64,000 nt of DNA from Paenibacillus arenilitoris (GTDB lineage Bacteria; Bacillota; Bacilli; Paenibacillales; Paenibacillaceae), in NCBI RefSeq assembly GCF_014705655.1, contig NZ_JACXIY010000017.1:118429-182428 (forward strand), written 5' to 3'. The position numbers and the translations under genes were made by a program. The stretch's first letter is position 1. Each line of letters opens with the position of its first letter. Below the pieces are notes generated by a model, which was not told the DNA's origin, searched no databases, and saw only the letters and a list, made by a program, of their open reading frames with translations. Of this stretch, positions 35,673 to 45,900 are shown in pieces.

Positions 35673-37976
35673 ATGATCGATGCGAATCTGGATTGGGCTT
35701 CCTTCCTGGGAAGGCACGATCTTACGTGGTCGGTGAAACCGGTCTCATGGGATGAAGGGGCGTTCATCGGCAACGGATGGATCGGGGCGATGGCCTACAG
35801 CGAGGAGCACAGATTAAAGCGAAATGTGCTGCGCTTTGTGCTTGGTCGCACGGATGTAACCGCGAAACGGCCGGCAGGAGGATATCCTCCGCGGGTTCCA
35901 ATAGGCGAGCTCCACCTGGAGCTGGCAGGCTGGCTTTATCAGCCCTATAGCATGCGGCTGGATTTATGGAACGCGGAGCTTCGGGCGGAGATTGCGACTA
36001 CGGCGGGATCGGTGAAACTGCGGGCGTTCGTCCACGGCCGCGAAATGGCGATGGCGGTGGAGCTTGAGACGTCCGGGAGTGAAGAAAGCGCCGCCTTTCA
36101 ATGGTACCCCTACCCGGAAGTCGATCCGATTCTGAAAAATGCGGACGGCTATAATTTGAATCCATATATTCCTGAATCGGAAGTGATCCGGTCCTTAAGA
36201 AATGGAATCCATATCGGAACGGAAACGTTCAAGCCTGCCGGCTCTGGCGGCTGTACGACGGCTTGGATCGAGCGGAAGCTGGCGGCAGCGTCGGCGGGGT
36301 ATGACGAACGGCGCGTATTGTTATTATCTATTCAGAACGGTTCGGACGAAACAGCCGTACAAAAGGCTGTGGAAGTCGTGAAGCATGCGGGCGGGCAGCC
36401 TTGGGACGAATGGGTGAAATCGCACCGAAGCTGGTGGCATGCCTATTTCCCGCAGAGCTTTGTTTCGATTCCAGATACGATGCTGGAAGGATTTTATTGG
36501 ATTCAAATGTATAAGCTGGCGTCGACGACTAGAGCAGAAGGCATGATCATGGATAATCAGGGGCCGTGGATGACATCGACCCCTTGGCCTGGCGTTTGGT
36601 TCAATATGAACGTGCAGATGGCCTATTCCCCGGTCTACGCGTCCAACCGGCTGGATATCGGCCTGTCGCTGACGAAAGCGTTCAGCGAGCGCTTCGATCA
36701 GCTGATCCTCAATGTTCCCGAGACATTCAGGGCGGATTCGGCCGGTCTCGGCCGCAGCTGCAGCTACGACCTGGCCGCCAATGTCGACGACGAGAAAGGA
36801 AACCTGCTGTGGGTCTGCCATAATATATGGCGTCAGTATCGGCACTCGATGGATGATAAGCTGCTGAAGGAGCTGCTATATCCTCTGCTTCAGCGTGCCG
36901 TTCAGTATCACGTGCACCTGCTTGAGGAAGGAGACGACGGCAAGCTTCATCTGCCGCCGACCATCTCGCCGGAGTACGGTTCTTTCCTCAAGCTGACGGT
37001 GCCGGACGCCCATTACGATTTGGCCCTGCTCAGATGGGGCTGCGAGACTCTGCTGCGGATCAGCGAACGGATGGAACAGGTTGAGGCGGACAAGGCGGAG
37101 CGGGGAGCCGGGAGGAGGATGTGGGCGGAAGTACTCGAAAGGCTTACCCCTTTGCCCACGGACGAAACCGGCTATATGATCGGACGCGGGCAGCCACTCG
37201 AATTCGGGCATCGCCATTTTAGCCATTTGATGGCCGTTTTCCCCTTGCATCTGGTAAGCGGAGAGGCGGAAGAAGAGAAGAGGCTGATATTGCGCTCGCT
37301 TCGCCACTGGTTATCCAGGGAAGGGGATTTGCGGGGCTTTACGTTTACGGGAGCGGCGTCGATCGCGGCAGTCCTCGGCTTGGGCGACGAAGCGTTGACT
37401 TATTTGAAATCGCTTGTTCATCTTCTGAAACCGAACACGATGTATAAGGAAGCGGGACCGGTTATTGAATCGCCGCTCGCGGGCGCGGAATCGATTCAAG
37501 ATATGCTGCTGCAAAGCTGGGGCGAGTGGATACGAATATTCCCGGCCGTGCCCGGCGAATGGCGGGATACGGTCTTCCACGATTTGCGGACGGAGGGAGC
37601 GTTCCTTGTGAGCGCCATCAGATCAAACGGGGAAACGAAGTGGATCCGCGTGAAGAGCCTTGCCGGGGAACCCTGCCGATTGATCACGGATATGAACGGC
37701 CGTGTCGGACTACGGGCGGCAGAGGGCAAGGCGGTCCTTCGAGAGCTTGGCGGCGGCCGGTTCGAGCTCGATATCGCTCGCGGGGGAGAAGCGATACTTT
37801 ATGCCGAAGCGGCCGCTTCCGGGGCGCAACTCGCGGACGATCTCTCTTTGCAAATCCGTCCGGTACCCGCCGAACCTCGTCTATGCGGGTATTTCGGGGG
37901 CCGCAAGCCATGGAGGCTGTTCGGTCTGTCTCTAAGCGCCAATGCCGGTTCTCTGGTTGACGAGATAGTAAAGTGA
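35673..37976 (+). CDS. GH95-like glycoside hydrolase (alpha-fucosidase family)
   Basis: 767 residues, AAGGAGGGAG before ATG. The N-terminal beta-sandwich shows DEGAFIGNGWIGAMAYSEEH (about 27-46), the counterpart of the GH95 'IGNG-x-GAM' block. The (alpha/alpha)6 barrel has GHRHFSHLMAVFPLHL near residue 511, and the end has the family's IQDMLLQSWGEWIRIFPAVPG. GH95 enzymes remove alpha-1,2-fucose or alpha-galactose by inversion; the N-terminal part is diverged, so the substrate is uncertain. No signal peptide: cytoplasmic. It leads an operon with a GH29 enzyme 13 bases away, consistent with fucosylated oligosaccharides. Confidence 0.78.
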   Translation: MIDANLDWASFLGRHDLTWSVKPVSWDEGAFIGNGWIGAMAYSEEHRLKRNVLRFVLGRTDVTAKRPAGGYPPRVPIGELHLELAGWLYQPYSMRLDLWNAELRAEIATTAGSVKLRAFVHGREMAMAVELETSGSEESAAFQWYPYPEVDPILKNADGYNLNPYIPESEVIRSLRNGIHIGTETFKPAGSGGCTTAWIERKLAAASAGYDERRVLLLSIQNGSDETAVQKAVEVVKHAGGQPWDEWVKSHRSWWHAYFPQSFVSIPDTMLEGFYWIQMYKLASTTRAEGMIMDNQGPWMTSTPWPGVWFNMNVQMAYSPVYASNRLDIGLSLTKAFSERFDQLILNVPETFRADSAGLGRSCSYDLAANVDDEKGNLLWVCHNIWRQYRHSMDDKLLKELLYPLLQRAVQYHVHLLEEGDDGKLHLPPTISPEYGSFLKLTVPDAHYDLALLRWGCETLLRISERMEQVEADKAERGAGRRMWAEVLERLTPLPTDETGYMIGRGQPLEFGHRHFSHLMAVFPLHLVSGEAEEEKRLILRSLRHWLSREGDLRGFTFTGAASIAAVLGLGDEALTYLKSLVHLLKPNTMYKEAGPVIESPLAGAESIQDMLLQSWGEWIRIFPAVPGEWRDTVFHDLRTEGAFLVSAIRSNGETKWIRVKSLAGEPCRLITDMNGRVGLRAAEGKAVLRELGGGRFELDIARGGEAILYAEAAASGAQLADDLSLQIRPVPAEPRLCGYFGGRKPWRLFGLSLSANAGSLVDEIVK

Positions 37977-37989
37977 GGAGGAAAAGGCT

Positions 37990-39792
37990 ATGACCGAGAA
38001 AGATAGGCTGCTGGATGGGGAACAGGAAGCGAATGCCCAAGCGGTTCATGCTCATGATTTGGAGTGTAAGCCCGAGCCGGACCGTCGGCTCGGATGGTGG
38101 AGAGAGGCAAGGCTGGGGCTCTTCATCCATTGGGGACTATATTCACTCCCTGCCGGCATATGGAACGGCGAGGAATTGAAAGGAGCTTACGGGGAGCATC
38201 TGATGCTCAGGGCGAAAATTCCGGTGAAAGATTATGAAGCTATAGCCGGGCGCTTTAATCCCCTTAAGTTCGATGCGGAACAATGGGTGCAAGCGGCAAA
38301 GTCGGCGGGATTGAACTACCTGGTGTTCACCGCCAAGCATCATGATGGATTCGCGATGTACGACTCCGAGGTATCCGACTACAATATTGTCCGCAGAACG
38401 CCGTTCGGACACGATCCGCTTGCGGAGCTGGCCGAAGCTTGCCGCCGCCACGGAATTGTTCCGTGTATCTATTACTCCCATGCCATGGATTGGCATCACC
38501 CCGATTCGCAAGGAAACACCTGGGATTATCCGGGGAATATCGGCGCTTACGAGCCGGCGGAGGAATGGATCCGCGATGAAGATAAAAGCTCGCGGTTCGA
38601 GAAATATCTGGAGGAAAAAGCGATGCCGCAGATCCGGGAATTGCTAACGCGATACGGACCTATCGGGGTGCTGTGGTTCGACTGCGGGCATAAACTGACC
38701 GAAGCGCAGGGCCGGCGCTTCCTCGAGCTTGTGCGTTCCATTCAGCCCGATTGCCTTGTAAACCGGCGAGTTTGGAAGGAGCCGCTCGGCGATTATGGAA
38801 ACACATCGGACAATCAGCCGCACGTGCGAATCCCGAGGCAAGACTGGGAGTCGATCGCCACGATGAACGATTCCTGGGGTTATAAGATAAACGACCATAA
38901 TTGGAAAACCCCGTCCGAAATTTTACGGCAGCTGATCGATACCGTGAGCATGAACGGCAATTATGTGATCAACGTAGGGCCAACGGGCGACGGCGAGTTC
39001 GATTCCGAATCGCTCGCGCGCCTTCATCGGCTTGGCACATGGCTCCAAACGAACGGAGACAGCATCTACGGCACGGTGCGGAGCCCGATCGGAAAACCGC
39101 CTTGGGGCCGCTGCACCATGAAAGGACAAAGGCTGTTTCTGCACATCTTTGACGGTCCGTTGAGCGGACAGCTGGTCATTCCTGGGATTCGCAATGAGTT
39201 AAAAACGGTATATGCGCTAGCCGATCCGGAACGAAAACCGCTGCTTTGCCGGCGCCTGTCGGACATCGATTGGATCGTAGACCTATCAGGCGCTCCGCAA
39301 GACCATCTTGCCGCCGTAATCGTAGCCGAGTTCCTTGGCGACTTAGACTCGAACCCGGTGAAGCTGCTTGTGGAAGACGATTATCCGAATGTGTTCGGCG
39401 CTTTCGAGTGCGACATCGTCGGGAGCACGCTGAGGTTCGATACCGGCAAGCAGGGCCGCGACAATGTGACCGATTGGTCGGAAGGTGATCTTATCCGCTG
39501 GAAATTTCGAACGATTATCGCAACTGCGTTCCGAATACGGGTCGCTTATGGCGCGGACGCTTCCTGCATGGGCGGTGAATTTGAAGTGGCAGTCGGCGAT
39601 CAGAAGCGGTCGGCCAAAGTAACGAATACGGGTGGGATGCACGCCTTCCGGGATTTTGAGATCGGAACCGTCGATATACCCGCCGGAGGGCCGTTTACGC
39701 TAACGGTCAAGGCTGTATCCATTCCCGAAGCTTGTTTAATGAATTTGCAAAAGGTTGTTTTAGTGCCAGCTTCCTCGTACGTACTTCGTTAG
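37990..39792 (+). CDS. alpha-L-fucosidase, GH29
   Basis: 600 residues with GAGGAGGAAAAG upstream. The barrel begins WWREARLGLFIHWGLYSLPAG; TAKHHDGFAMYDS (114-) is the fucose-pocket histidine pair, and GVLWFDCG carries Asp231, the retaining nucleophile. The acid/base is not conserved in the family and was not assigned. A C-terminal beta domain and an extra carbohydrate-binding-like sandwich (residues ~450-600) follow. No signal peptide, so intracellular. A paralogue lies at 45901 with the same architecture. It is followed after 16 bases by a membrane AraC regulator. Confidence 0.93.
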   Translation: MTEKDRLLDGEQEANAQAVHAHDLECKPEPDRRLGWWREARLGLFIHWGLYSLPAGIWNGEELKGAYGEHLMLRAKIPVKDYEAIAGRFNPLKFDAEQWVQAAKSAGLNYLVFTAKHHDGFAMYDSEVSDYNIVRRTPFGHDPLAELAEACRRHGIVPCIYYSHAMDWHHPDSQGNTWDYPGNIGAYEPAEEWIRDEDKSSRFEKYLEEKAMPQIRELLTRYGPIGVLWFDCGHKLTEAQGRRFLELVRSIQPDCLVNRRVWKEPLGDYGNTSDNQPHVRIPRQDWESIATMNDSWGYKINDHNWKTPSEILRQLIDTVSMNGNYVINVGPTGDGEFDSESLARLHRLGTWLQTNGDSIYGTVRSPIGKPPWGRCTMKGQRLFLHIFDGPLSGQLVIPGIRNELKTVYALADPERKPLLCRRLSDIDWIVDLSGAPQDHLAAVIVAEFLGDLDSNPVKLLVEDDYPNVFGAFECDIVGSTLRFDTGKQGRDNVTDWSEGDLIRWKFRTIIATAFRIRVAYGADASCMGGEFEVAVGDQKRSAKVTNTGGMHAFRDFEIGTVDIPAGGPFTLTVKAVSIPEACLMNLQKVVLVPASSYVLR

Positions 39793-39808
39793 CGGTGGGG
39801 GGATCTCT

Positions 39809-42133
39809 GTGCGTCAATGGCTATCAGGCGCAGTCCGGGGAAAACACCTGGTTTTTGCGCGTTTGCTTGTACCTTATATGTTATTTCTAATCCTGCCGAT
39901 GATTATAGGCTGGATTATTTTTCATGAGACAAGAACGCTTTTGGAAAAAGAAGTGACCGCAGGCAACATGAGCATGCTGGAGCAGAGCAAAGAAATCCTC
40001 GACAGCAGAATGGAGGAAATTAATGTTATCGTGCAGCAGCTCGCTTCGGATACCCGGATCGCCCGGCTCCTTTCCGTTCGGGACCCTTTTGCGGGCACGA
40101 ACACTTTTCAAATACTGGACACCCATAAAAACCTGTACAATTATGCTTTGTCCAACAGCTTCATGACCGACTACTTTGTCTTCTTCCGAAACAGCGAGCT
40201 GGTATTGACCCCGGGAGGAACGTACCGATTTCAGGAGTTTTACGACCATGTCCTCTCTTACGACCGCTACGGCTATGACGAATGGCGCAGGATGATGCTC
40301 GGCAAATTTCACAATCGAGACTATCTCCCCGCCGAAGACGTTCAGGTTAGAGGCATGTCACGGAAAGCGATAACCTACGTGCAGTCGCTCGGTTATCCCG
40401 GAAATCCGCAAGGAGAGGTCGTCGTACTGATCGACGGCAAAGAAATCGAAAAGCTGTTCAAAGGGCTCGACAGCTCGGAAGGGGAGGCATTCATCGTTGA
40501 TGAACAAGGACGAATCGTCAGTTCATTATCTCCGCACTCTTCTTTTTTGCCGATTGACGCAAGCAAGCTTGAAGGGGCACGGGGGGTCGTCGAACAGGCC
40601 GCAGGCTCAACGGATATGACGATCACCTATATCAAATCGTCTAATAATGGATGGACTTATCTTGTCACGCAGCCGACCCGTATTTTTTTGAAAAAGGTAT
40701 TGTATATCCAGAAAATAACGTTTACGGCGACGTTTATTTTTCTTTTATTGGGGACGCTGGCCGCATATATACTGGCTTACAAGAACAGCAAGCCGATTAG
40801 AAACATTTTGAATCTCATCCTGGAAAGGTCGGGTGCGGGACATAACCGCCGCGATGCCTATCGTTTCATCGGAGAAACCGTCACCGGCTTGATCGACAAC
40901 AATCTGAAGCTGAAAGCGGAGATCGATAAGCAGATTCCTCTGCTTCGGGCGGCAAGCCTTCAACGGCTTTTGAACGGCGGCTTCTTGTCCGTAGAGGAGG
41001 CCAAAGCGATGCTTGAGCACGTAGGAATCAAGCTTGATGATCGGTCGTTTGTTGTCTCGCTATTATATGTTAAACCGAGTGTAAGCGATTATAACGATCA
41101 TTCGCTTGATGAACTGGATATTTGGAGAGTGCTGACCAAACAAATCGTAGAGGATGCCGCTTTGGACGAAGCGCTTTGTTTCAATACCAACGAGGACCAC
41201 TTCGCGATCTTGTTCATTTGCCGCAGCTCTGAGAACAATTTCCGAGAGAGGGTGGAGAAGAAAACCGAGACGATCGCCGCGCTGTTCCGCGACCGGTTGA
41301 ATAGGTCTCCCATCAACGGCTTGGGCGGACTTGCCGAAAGCTTGACGGGAATATCCCGTTCTTTCGAACAGGCCAAACAGGCGCTCAACTACCTTGTCTG
41401 GCAAAACCGCGAAGGGTTTATCTGGTTCGACCAGCTCCCGGGTGATAATGGCAGCTATTATTATCCGCTGGATATGGAGATACGTCTGATGAACCTGGCC
41501 AAAGCCGGCGACGAAGCCGAAGCGATGCGGCTGCTTGAAGAAATGCGGAAGGAAAATTTCGAGAACCGGAAGCTTTCCTATGCCATTGCGCAGCTGTTCT
41601 TGTACGAAATGTGGGGGAGCGTCTTGAAGCTTCTGCCGCAGCTTGAACTCAGCCATGACGGCGTGCTTCGCAGCATGAACCGGATCGGGGAGGATGTTGT
41701 ATCGTTCGAGGAGCTCGAAAGCAACTATGGTTCCATTACACTTGCTTACAGGTGGATTTGCGGCACCGTGAACGAATATAAGAAGAGCCAGAATGGCAAG
41801 CTTCTGGAAAAGATCGTTGCGTTGCTGAACGAATCCTATATGCATGACGATCTGTGTCTGGAGGCGGCGGCTGACCGGCTTCGCATCTCGAAGGTCTACT
41901 TGTCGCAGTTTTTCAAGGAACAAACGGGGGTGAACTTTTCCGATTATTTGGAAAACTTGAGAATGGAGCGAGCCAAATCTCTTCTGCTCCAGACGAATCT
42001 GGCTGTCGGTGAGATCGCCTATCGGGTGGGATACAGCTCCTCCAACACGTTTTGCCGGGCGTTCAAGCGGATTAACGGGGTCAGTGCCACCGCTTTCAAG
42101 CAGTCGCAAGGGCTGCAGTTCATCAATTCTTAA
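39809..42133 (+). CDS. membrane-bound AraC-type regulator (YesS-like)
   Basis: 774 residues, GTG start after GGTGGGGGGAT. A membrane segment at ~17-38 (LVPYMLFLILPMIIGWIIF), an extracytoplasmic Cache-type sensor domain to ~300, a second segment ITFTATFIFLLLGTLAAYILAY, a ~300-residue cytoplasmic linker, and a C-terminal AraC domain (LLNESYMHDDLCLEAAADRLRIS ... VGYSSSNTFCRAFKRINGVSATAFK). Such proteins sense sugars or binding proteins outside and activate lipoprotein-ABC operons. It lies between the fucosidases and the importer genes and likely controls them. Confidence 0.9.
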   Translation: MRQWLSGAVRGKHLVFARLLVPYMLFLILPMIIGWIIFHETRTLLEKEVTAGNMSMLEQSKEILDSRMEEINVIVQQLASDTRIARLLSVRDPFAGTNTFQILDTHKNLYNYALSNSFMTDYFVFFRNSELVLTPGGTYRFQEFYDHVLSYDRYGYDEWRRMMLGKFHNRDYLPAEDVQVRGMSRKAITYVQSLGYPGNPQGEVVVLIDGKEIEKLFKGLDSSEGEAFIVDEQGRIVSSLSPHSSFLPIDASKLEGARGVVEQAAGSTDMTITYIKSSNNGWTYLVTQPTRIFLKKVLYIQKITFTATFIFLLLGTLAAYILAYKNSKPIRNILNLILERSGAGHNRRDAYRFIGETVTGLIDNNLKLKAEIDKQIPLLRAASLQRLLNGGFLSVEEAKAMLEHVGIKLDDRSFVVSLLYVKPSVSDYNDHSLDELDIWRVLTKQIVEDAALDEALCFNTNEDHFAILFICRSSENNFRERVEKKTETIAALFRDRLNRSPINGLGGLAESLTGISRSFEQAKQALNYLVWQNREGFIWFDQLPGDNGSYYYPLDMEIRLMNLAKAGDEAEAMRLLEEMRKENFENRKLSYAIAQLFLYEMWGSVLKLLPQLELSHDGVLRSMNRIGEDVVSFEELESNYGSITLAYRWICGTVNEYKKSQNGKLLEKIVALLNESYMHDDLCLEAAADRLRISKVYLSQFFKEQTGVNFSDYLENLRMERAKSLLLQTNLAVGEIAYRVGYSSSNTFCRAFKRINGVSATAFKQSQGLQFINS

Positions 42134-42188
42134 TTCAGGCACATTTGCTTTGGAAATGCACATCGTATTTCTTAAGTTTTGCACATCT

Positions 42189-42202
42189 TGTAATCGCTTT
42201 CA
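42189..42202. promoter_or_regulatory. cre site (CcpA) before the first importer operon
   Basis: TGTAATCGCTTTCA fits the cre consensus TGWAANCGNTNWCA at every position. It lies 121 bases before the permease start, so glucose-type catabolite repression of import is expected. Confidence 0.75.
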
Positions 42203-42322
42203 AATTTACAGAACATTCATCTCTTTATAACCTTGAATCATGCTTCTCGAAAGGGGAGCAAACGGCGGTGACGAAAGCTAACGTAACGAATGGAAAAATG
42301 AACAGAAAGGAGGGGCAAAAAA

Positions 42323-43288
42323 TTGGAAACGGCTTCAGCAACTGACGTTCGTTCGGAGGCGGGATCGAAGCGAAGCGCAATACCGATAGGGAGAAGAATG
42401 GGCAGATGCTGGCAGCTTTATGTCCTGCTTGCGCTGCCGGTCGTTTACATTCTGTTGTTCAAATACTATCCGATGTACGGGGCGCAAATCGCTCTTAAAA
42501 ATTATGTGGCCTCGAACGGCATTACCGGCAGCGAATGGGTAGGTCTCAAACATTTTATCCGGTTTTATCATTCCTATGAATTCGGGAAGCTGATTAAAAA
42601 TACGCTGCTTATCAGCGTCTACAGTTTGCTTGCGGGAATTCCGTTTCCGATTATGCTTGCGCTGTCTATCAACTACGTTAAGAACAAGAAATTTAAGAAA
42701 ACGACGCAAATGATAACGTATGCGCCGCACTTCATTTCCGTTGTCGTTATGGTCGGAATCATTCTCGAGATGCTAGATCCGAGGAACGGGCTGATCAATG
42801 TTATCATTCGCGGGCTTGGGCTTGAAACGGTAAATTTCATGGCGAAGCCGGAATATTTCAGCTCGATCTACGTATGGTCGGGAATTTGGCAAAATGTCGG
42901 ATTTTCCTGCATCATTTATTTGGCGGCGCTGTCTGGCGTTGACCCGTCCTTGCACGAGGCGGCCGTTATGGATGGCGCGACCAAATTTCGCAGGATGCTT
43001 CATATTGATCTGCCGAGCATTATCCCCGTGATGGTCATTCTGCTCATTCTTAATACCGGTAACATTCTGGACTTGGGCTTCGAAAAGGTGCTCCTGATGC
43101 AAAACCCGCTGAATTTGAGGACATCGGAGGTTATCGACACCTATGTATACAAAGTCGGCTTGGCATCGGCGGCCATGAACTATTCCTATTCGACAGCAAT
43201 CAATTTATTCAAATCGGTAGTCGGCCTTATTCTTCTGGTCGCCGTCAATCAGCTCGCCAAGAAAGCAAAGCAAGAGAGTTTATGGTGA
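42323..43288 (+). CDS. LplB-type sugar ABC permease, importer 1
   Basis: 321 residues from TTG 42323, seven bases after AAGGAGGGG. Six membrane segments start at LYVLLALPVVYILLFKYYPMYGAQIALKNY, the LplB hallmark. The EAA loop, which docks the ATPase, is HEAAVMDGATKFRRMLHIDLP (about 215-235). It forms a heterodimer with the next permease in the cytoplasmic membrane to import an oligosaccharide. No ATPase gene is present in the operon. Confidence 0.92.
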   Translation: METASATDVRSEAGSKRSAIPIGRRMGRCWQLYVLLALPVVYILLFKYYPMYGAQIALKNYVASNGITGSEWVGLKHFIRFYHSYEFGKLIKNTLLISVYSLLAGIPFPIMLALSINYVKNKKFKKTTQMITYAPHFISVVVMVGIILEMLDPRNGLINVIIRGLGLETVNFMAKPEYFSSIYVWSGIWQNVGFSCIIYLAALSGVDPSLHEAAVMDGATKFRRMLHIDLPSIIPVMVILLILNTGNILDLGFEKVLLMQNPLNLRTSEVIDTYVYKVGLASAAMNYSYSTAINLFKSVVGLILLVAVNQLAKKAKQESLW

Positions 43289-43302
43289 AGGAGGAGCTGG
43301 CT

Positions 43303-44199
43303 TTGGAGCATTCAACCATAAAAGAAACGACGGCCGATCGATGGTTTAATGGGATGAATTATCTGGTGTTAACCGTATTTCTCCTTTTGGTGCTATATCC
43401 GCTTGTCTATATTGTCAGCGCTTCCTTCAGCGAGCCAAGCGCAGTCCTATCCGGGAAAGTATGGCTGTATCCGGTGAATCCGACGCTTGAAGGGTATATG
43501 GCGGTATTCCAGCATAAGCTCATCTGGAGCTCATTCCGCAACTCCATATTTTACACAGTGGCCGGAATGATTCTTAATGTTGCCATGACCGTAGCGGCGG
43601 CTTATCCGCTTTCACGAAAAGATTTGTACGGAAAAAACGTCGTCATGTTTTTATTCGTCTTTACAACGATGTTCTCGGGCGGCCTTATCCCTTCCTATCT
43701 GCTTGTCAAGGGTTTGGGGATGCTCAATACCGTATGGGCGATCATTCTTCCGGGAGCGATGGGTGTATTTCATGTTATTATCGCCAGGACCTATTTCAAG
43801 ACGACGATTCCCGATGAATTGCTCGAGGCTGCGCAATTGGACGGCTGCAACGATTTCCGCTTTGTGCTGAAAATCGTCATTCCGCTGTCAGGACCTATTA
43901 TCGCCGTCATTGCGCTCTATTCCGCCGTAGGATATTGGAATCAATATTTCAACGCGCTTATTTACTTGAAAGATCAGGAGCTATTTCCGCTTCAGCTTAT
44001 ACTGCGGGACATTCTCGTTCAGAACGAAGTGGATTCAAGCATGCTGACGGATTTGAAGGAAGAAGCCAAGCGCGAAGGGGTGCGGGAGCTTCTGAAATAT
44101 TCCTTGATCGTTATTTCTTCATTGCCGATGCTGGCCGTCTACCCGTTCGTACAGAAATATTTTATCCAAGGCGTCATGATCGGCTCACTGAAAGGATGA
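43303..44199 (+). CDS. LplC-type sugar ABC permease, importer 1
   Basis: 298 residues if TTG 43303 is used: a strong AAGGAGGAG at 43288-43296 lies six bases before it. An ATG at 43282 overlapping the lplB-like stop is possible but has only GAGAG. Six membrane segments; EAA loop LLEAAQLDGCNDFRFVLKIVIPLSGP; typical C-terminus VQKYFIQGVMIGSLKG. Partner of the preceding permease. Confidence 0.9.
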   Translation: MEHSTIKETTADRWFNGMNYLVLTVFLLLVLYPLVYIVSASFSEPSAVLSGKVWLYPVNPTLEGYMAVFQHKLIWSSFRNSIFYTVAGMILNVAMTVAAAYPLSRKDLYGKNVVMFLFVFTTMFSGGLIPSYLLVKGLGMLNTVWAIILPGAMGVFHVIIARTYFKTTIPDELLEAAQLDGCNDFRFVLKIVIPLSGPIIAVIALYSAVGYWNQYFNALIYLKDQELFPLQLILRDILVQNEVDSSMLTDLKEEAKREGVRELLKYSLIVISSLPMLAVYPFVQKYFIQGVMIGSLKG

Positions 44200-44225
44200 T
44201 TAAACAGTTGAAATGGGGGCTGGAA

Positions 44226-45881
44226 ATGAACAAAGCACTGATGGCATGTTTAGGCTTGTTTCTCCTCACGCTTACCGTATTAGCGGGCTGTTCCGGCAAC
44301 AAGCAGGAGCAAGAACCGGCCGAGACGGATACGATAGACTCCTTGTCTGTAAGTCCGGCCGGACAATTCCCGATCGTGAACGAAAAAATTACACTGAAAG
44401 TGTTGGTTAAAGGCAGCGCTTTCGTGGAGGATTTCGCAACGAATGAATACACGAAGTTTTTGGAAGAGAAGACGAATATTCATATCGAATGGGATGTGGC
44501 GCCTGAGAAGTCCGCTGTGGAAAAGCTGAATCTTGTGCTGGGAAGCGGAGATTTACCGGATGTCATTATGGGCTTCAGCATTTCGCCGACGCAGCAGCTG
44601 ATTTACGGAGGACAGGGCAATTTCATTGCTCTGAACGATCTGATCGAAGAGTATGGGACCGAGACGAAAAAATTGTTTGAGCAGTTTCCTAAAGTGAAGG
44701 ACGAAATTACTGCTCCAGGCGGAAATATTTATGCGCTCCCGCAAGTGAACGATTGCTATCATTGCTCCATGGCGCAAAAAACGTGGATTTATAAGCCATG
44801 GCTGGATAAGCTTGGTCTTGCGATGCCTACAACGACGGATGAAATGTATGAAGTGTTGAAAGCGTTTAAAACACAAGATCCGAACGGAAACGGCAAAGCC
44901 GACGAAATTCCATTGGCCGGAGCGTCTGTCGGCCCTTCGGTTAATATCGATTCATTCCTGATGAATGCCTTTACGCTTAATCCAGGCGATAAAAAGCTGT
45001 ATATGAACGACGGGAAAGTAGATGTATCGTTCAATAAACCCGAATGGAAGGATGGTCTCGCTTATTTACACAAGCTGTATGCGGAAGGGTTAATCGCGCC
45101 GGAATCGTTCACGCAGGACCGGAATCAGGTTAAGCAAATGGGCGAAAATCCGGACATTCCAATACTCGGAGTAGCAACGGCCATGCATAACGGGGCATTC
45201 ACCGATTTCAACGGTGAAAGCGGAAGATGGCTCGATTTTGTCGCAGTGCCGCCATTGAAAGGACCGAAAGGGCTGCAGATCACGCCATTCCGTTCCAGTG
45301 TTACTCAAGGGCAATACATTATTACAAGCGCCAACAAGTATCCGGAAGCCGCTTTCCGTTTGGCTGACCTGATGTACGATCAGGAAATGACGCTTCGCAA
45401 TACCGTTGGGCGTCCTGGCATGGAATGGGACTGGGCGGAATCGGGAGAAGTCGGCATCAATGGAATGCAGGCCATTTGGAAGGAACTCGATTCAGATCTG
45501 CCTACGGTGCAGAATGTCAAATGGTCGCAAGTCGGACCGTCGCTTCGGACGAACGATTTCCGGTTAGGGATGATGGCCGATCCGGACAATCCGTTGGAAG
45601 TGATTCTTTATAATGAAACAAAGAACAAATATGAGCCGTTTCGGCAAAAACAGGAATCCGTGCTTCCGGAGTTGTTCTTTACAAACGAGCAGGCGGCCGA
45701 GCTTGCGGACCTGGACAAAACGATTACCGACTTCGTAAAAGAAATGACCGCCAGGTTCATCATCGGCGATGCCAATCTGGAGAAGGAATGGGAGACATAC
45801 CTGGAAAACCTGGAGTCCATGAATCTGCCGCGGTACTTGGAAATTTATCAGAGCGCCTATGACGCCAAATATAAGGAATAA
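44226..45881 (+). CDS. sugar-binding lipoprotein of ABC importer 1
   Basis: 551 residues from ATG 44226 with GGGGGC upstream; the in-frame ATG at 44196 overlaps the permease and has no spaced site. Lipobox TVLAGC with Cys22. Mature protein is an extracellular solute-binding protein of the large LipO/family-1 type: ITLKVLVKGS, then YALPQVNDCYHCSM, and a calcium-like loop DPNGNGKADE typical of this group. It captures oligosaccharide outside the membrane and hands it to the two permeases. Confidence 0.92.
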   Translation: MNKALMACLGLFLLTLTVLAGCSGNKQEQEPAETDTIDSLSVSPAGQFPIVNEKITLKVLVKGSAFVEDFATNEYTKFLEEKTNIHIEWDVAPEKSAVEKLNLVLGSGDLPDVIMGFSISPTQQLIYGGQGNFIALNDLIEEYGTETKKLFEQFPKVKDEITAPGGNIYALPQVNDCYHCSMAQKTWIYKPWLDKLGLAMPTTTDEMYEVLKAFKTQDPNGNGKADEIPLAGASVGPSVNIDSFLMNAFTLNPGDKKLYMNDGKVDVSFNKPEWKDGLAYLHKLYAEGLIAPESFTQDRNQVKQMGENPDIPILGVATAMHNGAFTDFNGESGRWLDFVAVPPLKGPKGLQITPFRSSVTQGQYIITSANKYPEAAFRLADLMYDQEMTLRNTVGRPGMEWDWAESGEVGINGMQAIWKELDSDLPTVQNVKWSQVGPSLRTNDFRLGMMADPDNPLEVILYNETKNKYEPFRQKQESVLPELFFTNEQAAELADLDKTITDFVKEMTARFIIGDANLEKEWETYLENLESMNLPRYLEIYQSAYDAKYKE

Positions 45882-45900
45882 GCGAAGGGAGAAGGATGAA

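Noticed and set aside
41063..42184. A 373-codon open frame on the minus strand inside the membrane AraC regulator gene
   Set aside because: Low-complexity, no family resemblance and no ribosome site; the plus-strand gene has clear domains over the same bases.
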